Positions 60,280-64,000 of a stretch of 64,000 nt of DNA are shown here, in pieces. Source of the stretch: Aquamicrobium sp. (GTDB taxonomy: Bacteria; Pseudomonadota; Alphaproteobacteria; Rhizobiales; Rhizobiaceae); the NCBI RefSeq assembly GCF_023954335.1, contig NZ_JAMLIE010000002.1, forward strand, positions 682,001 through 746,000, written 5' to 3'. The position numbers and the translations under genes are program-made. Each line of letters opens with the position of its first letter. Within the stretch, counting starts at the first letter, position 1. The notes below the pieces were generated by a model, which saw only the letters and a list, made by a program, of their open reading frames with translations, ran no database searches and was not told the DNA's origin.

Positions 60280-63200
60280 ATGAACGACAAAGCGATACCC
60301 GCAAGCCGGATTGCCCGACGCTGCCTGTTCGCAGCCCTGCTGGCCTCGACGGCGCTGGCGACCTCGCAGCTTCGCGCGGACGATATCTGGCAGGGTACGA
60401 ACGACGATTATGACGACCCTGCAAACTGGATCGGCGGAACGGTTCCTGGAGCGGGGGAAACCGCGACATTCGATGGCGGCGGCACGGCCGTCCTGATCAC
60501 GGACGTCACCGAAGTCGAGGCTTTCGAGTTCCTGGGTGCGGCCGCACCGTTCACGATCACCAACGGAGCGGTGGTGACGGGCGGCTATGGCTTGATATTC
60601 GATGACGGGGGAGCCGGCATCGGCGGCATCATCTCGGACTCGATTTCCGATCAGACCTTCATCAACAATCGGATCATGGAGTTTCGGGGGGCGACCAGCG
60701 CCGACGGGGGCGCCGGCACGGGCGACGTCATCATCGAGAACAACAACACCCTGAACTTCGTGGGAAACAGCGGCGCCGGCAGCGCGCTGATCACAAACAA
60801 TAGTGGACTCAGTTTCTTGGGTTCCAGCTCCGCCGACGCCGCCGAGATCACAAATAATGGGGTGATGACGATCGGTGGGGCGGCCAGCGGAGGCACCGCG
60901 ACCTATATCGGCGGCGATGCGGCAGCGGTTCTTGATATTTCCCTGCTGACAGCGCCTTCGACCTCGATCGGGTCGATCCAGGAACTCGGCACCATTCGCC
61001 TGGGCGACAACAGGCTGGTTGTCGGCGGCAATAATCAGAACAGGACCTTTGGGGGAACGATCGAGGATGGCGGACTCGGCGGCGGCGTTGGCGGAGAGCT
61101 TTACAAGGTGGGCTCCGGCACGCTGACACTCTCCGGCGCCCTCTCCGGCAGCTTCAACTATACCGGCCTGACAACCCTCGCCGAAGGAAGGATCGTGGTC
61201 AATTATGCCTCGCTCGGCGACGTGCTGATCGACAATGCCGATAGCATGCTGATCCTCTATGACGATGACTATGACGCTGGGCTGCGCCCCGGCTCGACTT
61301 TGGAGATCCTGAACGGCGAGGCGAGCTTCGAGGGAAACTCCAGCGCCGGTGAGGCGCTGATCCAGAACCGCGACCGGCTCACCTTCCGCGGCGGCAGCAG
61401 GGCCGGAACCTCCACGATTGTGATGAACAGCGGCGGGCTGACCGCGAGGACCAGTTTCCGCGATTCCAGTTCAGCCGACGGGGCGGACATCACTGTCGGG
61501 TTCGGCACGGAGCTCGATTTCTACCACAACAGCACGGCGGGCGATGCCACGATCACCTCGTCCGGTAGTATATTTTTCTACGCCGATTCGACGGCCGGAA
61601 CGGCCGACGTCACCAGCACCGGGCTGATGTCCTTCTATGGCGACAGTTCCGCCGATCAGGCGGAGATCGTCAATCAGGGCGGTCTGAGCTTCCTCGAAGA
61701 TGCCGTCGCCGGGACGGCGACGATCAACAATGGAGCATCCGGCACCATCGAATTCGACGACCATGCAAGCGCCGACGCCGCGACGATCAACAACAGCGGC
61801 ACGGTCTACTTCAGAACGCAGGCAGACGGCGGAACGGCGAAGTTGACCAATCTCGCCGCGACAGCCGACATCGACATTTCCGATATCGACAGCGGGCTCT
61901 TCCAGACGGGATCGGTTGCAGGCAGCGGTTTCGTCAGCCTCGGCGGCACGCAGCTTTGGGTCGGCGGCGGCGGCGACAATCCCGACATGGTCTTCTCCGG
62001 CACCATTCGCGATGGTGGCGTCAGCGGCGGCACGGGCGGCTCGCTCGTCAAGGACGGGACCGGCACGATGGTCCTTTCCGGTGTAAACACCTACACCGGC
62101 GGCACCTTCGTTTTGGCTGGCGAGCTTGTGGTCGACGGCTCGATCGCATCGAGCAGCGTGGCATCGTTCGGGAGCGGAACGAGGTTGTCGGGCAGCGGCT
62201 TCGTCGGCTACACGCAGATCAGCGACGGTGCCACGCTTGTCGGCGTTCAGGGCCAGACCCTGACGATGGCCTCGCTCGACCTGTATGCCGGCTCGATCGT
62301 CGATGCGAGCCTGGGCGCGCCCGGCACGACGGCCCTGTTCGACGTGACGGGCGACCTGACGCTCGACGGCACGCTCAACGTCACCGACGCTGGCGGCTTC
62401 GGTCCCGGCCTCTACCGCATCGTCGACTATGGCGGCACACTGACGGACAACACGCTCGAAATCGGCGCAGTACCCGGCGGTGTCGATGCCGCCGACCTGG
62501 AAGTCCAAACGGCTGTTGCCGGGCAGGTCAATCTCGTCAATAGCGCCTATGTCGGCGATCTTCTGTTCTGGGACGGCGATGCTGTCGGCAATGCCGACAA
62601 TGGCGCCATCGACGGCGGCGATGGCGTCTGGACGCTGGTGAGCACCAACTGGACCAACACCGACGGGTCGGTCAACGGCGCGATGACCCCGGTTCCCGGC
62701 TACGTGATATTCTCGGGCGCTCCCGGCACGGTGACGGCCGACGATACGGCAGGCGCGCTTTCCGTGACAGGGATGCAATTCGCCACTGACGGCTATCTAC
62801 TCACCGGCGATGCGATCGAGCTGGTAGGCTCGGGCGGCGAGGCGATCATCCGGGTCGGCGACGGCACGAGCGCCGGTGAATACATGACCGCGACCATCGC
62901 ATCGGACCTCACGGGCAGCGCCGGGCTGGTCAAGACGGACCTGGGCACGCTTATCCTTTCGGGCAGCCTCGACCATACCGGCCTGACCACCCTGGCCGAC
63001 GGACATATCGTGGTCGACGGCACCGGCATCGGCGACGTAATGATCAACAATGCCGGCAGCACGCTGACACTGTCGGGTGCCGGCTTTCTGCACGCTGGCT
63101 CAACCCTGGGGATCCAGAACGGCGAGGCGATCTTCGAGGGAACCTACAGCGCCGGTGACGCGACGACGACGATTCAGAACGGTGACCTGCTCACCTTTAG

Positions 63201-64000
63201 GGACGACAGCGGGGCCGGAACCTCCACGATCGTGATGAACGGCGCAGGCACGCAGACCGATTTCCGCAACTTCAGTTCAGCCGAGGGGGCAAGCATCACT
63301 GTCGGGTTCGACACGGAGCTTAGCTTCTTCAATGACAGCACCGCGGGCGACGCCACCATCACCTCGCTCGGCGATATATCTTTCTGGACCAATTCGACGG
63401 CGGGAACGGCCGACATCACGCTTTTCGGTTCCGGGGGAATGATCTTCTACAATAACAGCTCCGCCGATCAGGCGGAGATCGACAATCAGGGCGGACTGAG
63501 CTTCCTCGACAATTCCGTCGCCGGAACGGCGATCATCGACAATGCCGGCGACCTCGAATTCAGTTCCTACGCAAGCGCCGACGCAGCGACGATCAACAAT
63601 AGCGGGCTTGTCCGATTCGGGGGATGGTCGACCGGCGGAACGGCGGAACTGACCAATCTCACCGCGACCGCCGATATCGACATTTCGCAGCTCGTCGATG
63701 TTTCCCCACTCATCGAATCCCTCGCGGTGGGATCGATCGCGGGCGGCGGTTTCGTCAGCCTCGGCGACAATCAGCTCGTCGTCGGCGGAAACTACCTCTC
63801 CACGACCTTCTCGGGCGTCATCCGCGACGGCGGCATCGACCCAGCGACGGGCGGCTCGCTGGCAAAGGTCGGCGCGGGCACGCTGACGCTTTCGGGCATC
63901 AACACCTATACCGGCGCCACCGACGTTCTCGGCGGCGAACTCGTCGTCGACGGTTCGATCGCGTCAAGCAGCCTGACGACCGTGGCGTCCGGGGCGGCGC
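60280..64000 (+). CDS. Giant autotransporter-type beta-repeat surface protein (partial, runs off window)
   Basis: The frame is open from ATG 60280 to the window end (more than 1240 residues), with GAGAGGGG upstream. A signal peptide (RRCLFAALLASTALATSQLRA) precedes DDIWQGTNDDYDDPANW. The rest is a passenger of beta-helix repeats. These are autotransporter-associated strand motifs such as KVGSGTLTLSGALSGSFNYT and KDGTGTMVLSGVNTYTGGTF, and arrays of short FxxxSSAxxAxIxNxG units. The C-terminal beta-barrel must lie beyond the window. Acidic, Gly/Thr/Ser-rich and almost free of Cys, it is probably an adhesin. Confidence 0.9.
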   Translation, partial: MNDKAIPASRIARRCLFAALLASTALATSQLRADDIWQGTNDDYDDPANWIGGTVPGAGETATFDGGGTAVLITDVTEVEAFEFLGAAAPFTITNGAVVTGGYGLIFDDGGAGIGGIISDSISDQTFINNRIMEFRGATSADGGAGTGDVIIENNNTLNFVGNSGAGSALITNNSGLSFLGSSSADAAEITNNGVMTIGGAASGGTATYIGGDAAAVLDISLLTAPSTSIGSIQELGTIRLGDNRLVVGGNNQNRTFGGTIEDGGLGGGVGGELYKVGSGTLTLSGALSGSFNYTGLTTLAEGRIVVNYASLGDVLIDNADSMLILYDDDYDAGLRPGSTLEILNGEASFEGNSSAGEALIQNRDRLTFRGGSRAGTSTIVMNSGGLTARTSFRDSSSADGADITVGFGTELDFYHNSTAGDATITSSGSIFFYADSTAGTADVTSTGLMSFYGDSSADQAEIVNQGGLSFLEDAVAGTATINNGASGTIEFDDHASADAATINNSGTVYFRTQADGGTAKLTNLAATADIDISDIDSGLFQTGSVAGSGFVSLGGTQLWVGGGGDNPDMVFSGTIRDGGVSGGTGGSLVKDGTGTMVLSGVNTYTGGTFVLAGELVVDGSIASSSVASFGSGTRLSGSGFVGYTQISDGATLVGVQGQTLTMASLDLYAGSIVDASLGAPGTTALFDVTGDLTLDGTLNVTDAGGFGPGLYRIVDYGGTLTDNTLEIGAVPGGVDAADLEVQTAVAGQVNLVNSAYVGDLLFWDGDAVGNADNGAIDGGDGVWTLVSTNWTNTDGSVNGAMTPVPGYVIFSGAPGTVTADDTAGALSVTGMQFATDGYLLTGDAIELVGSGGEAIIRVGDGTSAGEYMTATIASDLTGSAGLVKTDLGTLILSGSLDHTGLTTLADGHIVVDGTGIGDVMINNAGSTLTLSGAGFLHAGSTLGIQNGEAIFEGTYSAGDATTTIQNGDLLTFRDDSGAGTSTIVMNGAGTQTDFRNFSSAEGASITVGFDTELSFFNDSTAGDATITSLGDISFWTNSTAGTADITLFGSGGMIFYNNSSADQAEIDNQGGLSFLDNSVAGTAIIDNAGDLEFSSYASADAATINNSGLVRFGGWSTGGTAELTNLTATADIDISQLVDVSPLIESLAVGSIAGGGFVSLGDNQLVVGGNYLSTTFSGVIRDGGIDPATGGSLAKVGAGTLTLSGINTYTGATDVLGGELVVDGSIASSSLTTVASGAA
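61105..64000 (+). repeat. About 1.8-kb internal duplication in the autotransporter passenger
   Basis: The segment about 61105-62165 is repeated, diverged, at about 62930-64000 at an offset of 1.81-1.83 kb. Matching landmarks include NGEASFEGNSSAG versus NGEAIFEGTYSAG, FRDSSSADGADITVGF versus FRNFSSAEGASITVGF, and the ending LTNLAATADIDIS versus LTNLTATADIDIS. The second copy continues past the window end. Confidence 0.85.

Overview
The window is a GC-rich stretch of an alphaproteobacterial chromosome, most likely from the Rhizobiales (Hyphomicrobiales), near the Mesorhizobium/Phyllobacteriaceae side. The evidence is the gene content and order: an ExoR-type periplasmic Sel1 regulator, a DUF1127 micro-protein, a fused SecDF, and the run argS - SPOR protein - nagZ - scpA - scpB - tatABC - serS - surE - pcm - nlpD-like - yajC - secDF. 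I could not run homology searches, so names rest on motifs, lengths and synteny.

From 1 to about 37.6 kb the window is a conserved housekeeping core: the tail of a probable valS, ilvD, exoR, exonuclease III, an NCS2 purine permease, an MFS exporter, erpA, dgt, argS, a SPOR envelope protein, nagZ, scpAB, an orphan ABC ATPase, tatABC, serS, surE, pcm, an NlpD-like lipoprotein, a DUF815 ATPase, yajC, secDF, two small proteins resembling mitochondrial complex I assembly factors (NDUFAF3- and NDUFAF6-like), a fatty acid hydroxylase-family protein, a dienoyl-CoA-isomerase-like crotonase, trmFO, a DUF1127 protein, a DUF2157/GDYXXLXY pair, tRNA-Leu(UAG) and tig. A 172-bp palindromic intergenic element lies between exoR and exonuclease III.

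At about 37.7 kb the character changes. A 5'-truncated radC remnant and a small AlpA/excisionase-like gene mark the edge of an accessory region that runs to the window end. From 38.4 to 55.6 kb it holds about 20 small, mostly unrecognised secreted or membrane genes. They include two exported Sel1-repeat proteins, two paralogous secreted beta-rich proteins, several membrane proteins with a PH-like domain, a SnoaL-like protein, a HdeA-like protein and a Cys-rich secreted protein. An IS3-family (IS407-type) element with 4-bp target duplications has split one membrane gene.

The main discovery is a shared 20-bp palindrome, CATACCCC-N4-GGGGTATG, found 11 times between 38.4 and 55.6 kb. Each copy sits upstream of a gene or divergent pair, typically 50-70 or 120-160 bp from the start codon, with a -10-like hexamer about 30 nt from the palindrome centre. 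That geometry resembles lux-box-type class II activation. The copies appear to tie the cluster into one regulon. It includes a LuxR-type regulator fused to an alpha/beta-hydrolase-fold domain that lacks its nucleophile serine, and an AraC-type regulator; both have their own palindrome.

Beyond 55.8 kb the AraC regulator, a 1029-residue MalT/SARP-like ATPase regulator and the start of a very large autotransporter-type beta-repeat adhesin (cut by the window end) form a probable surface-protein module without palindromes of its own.
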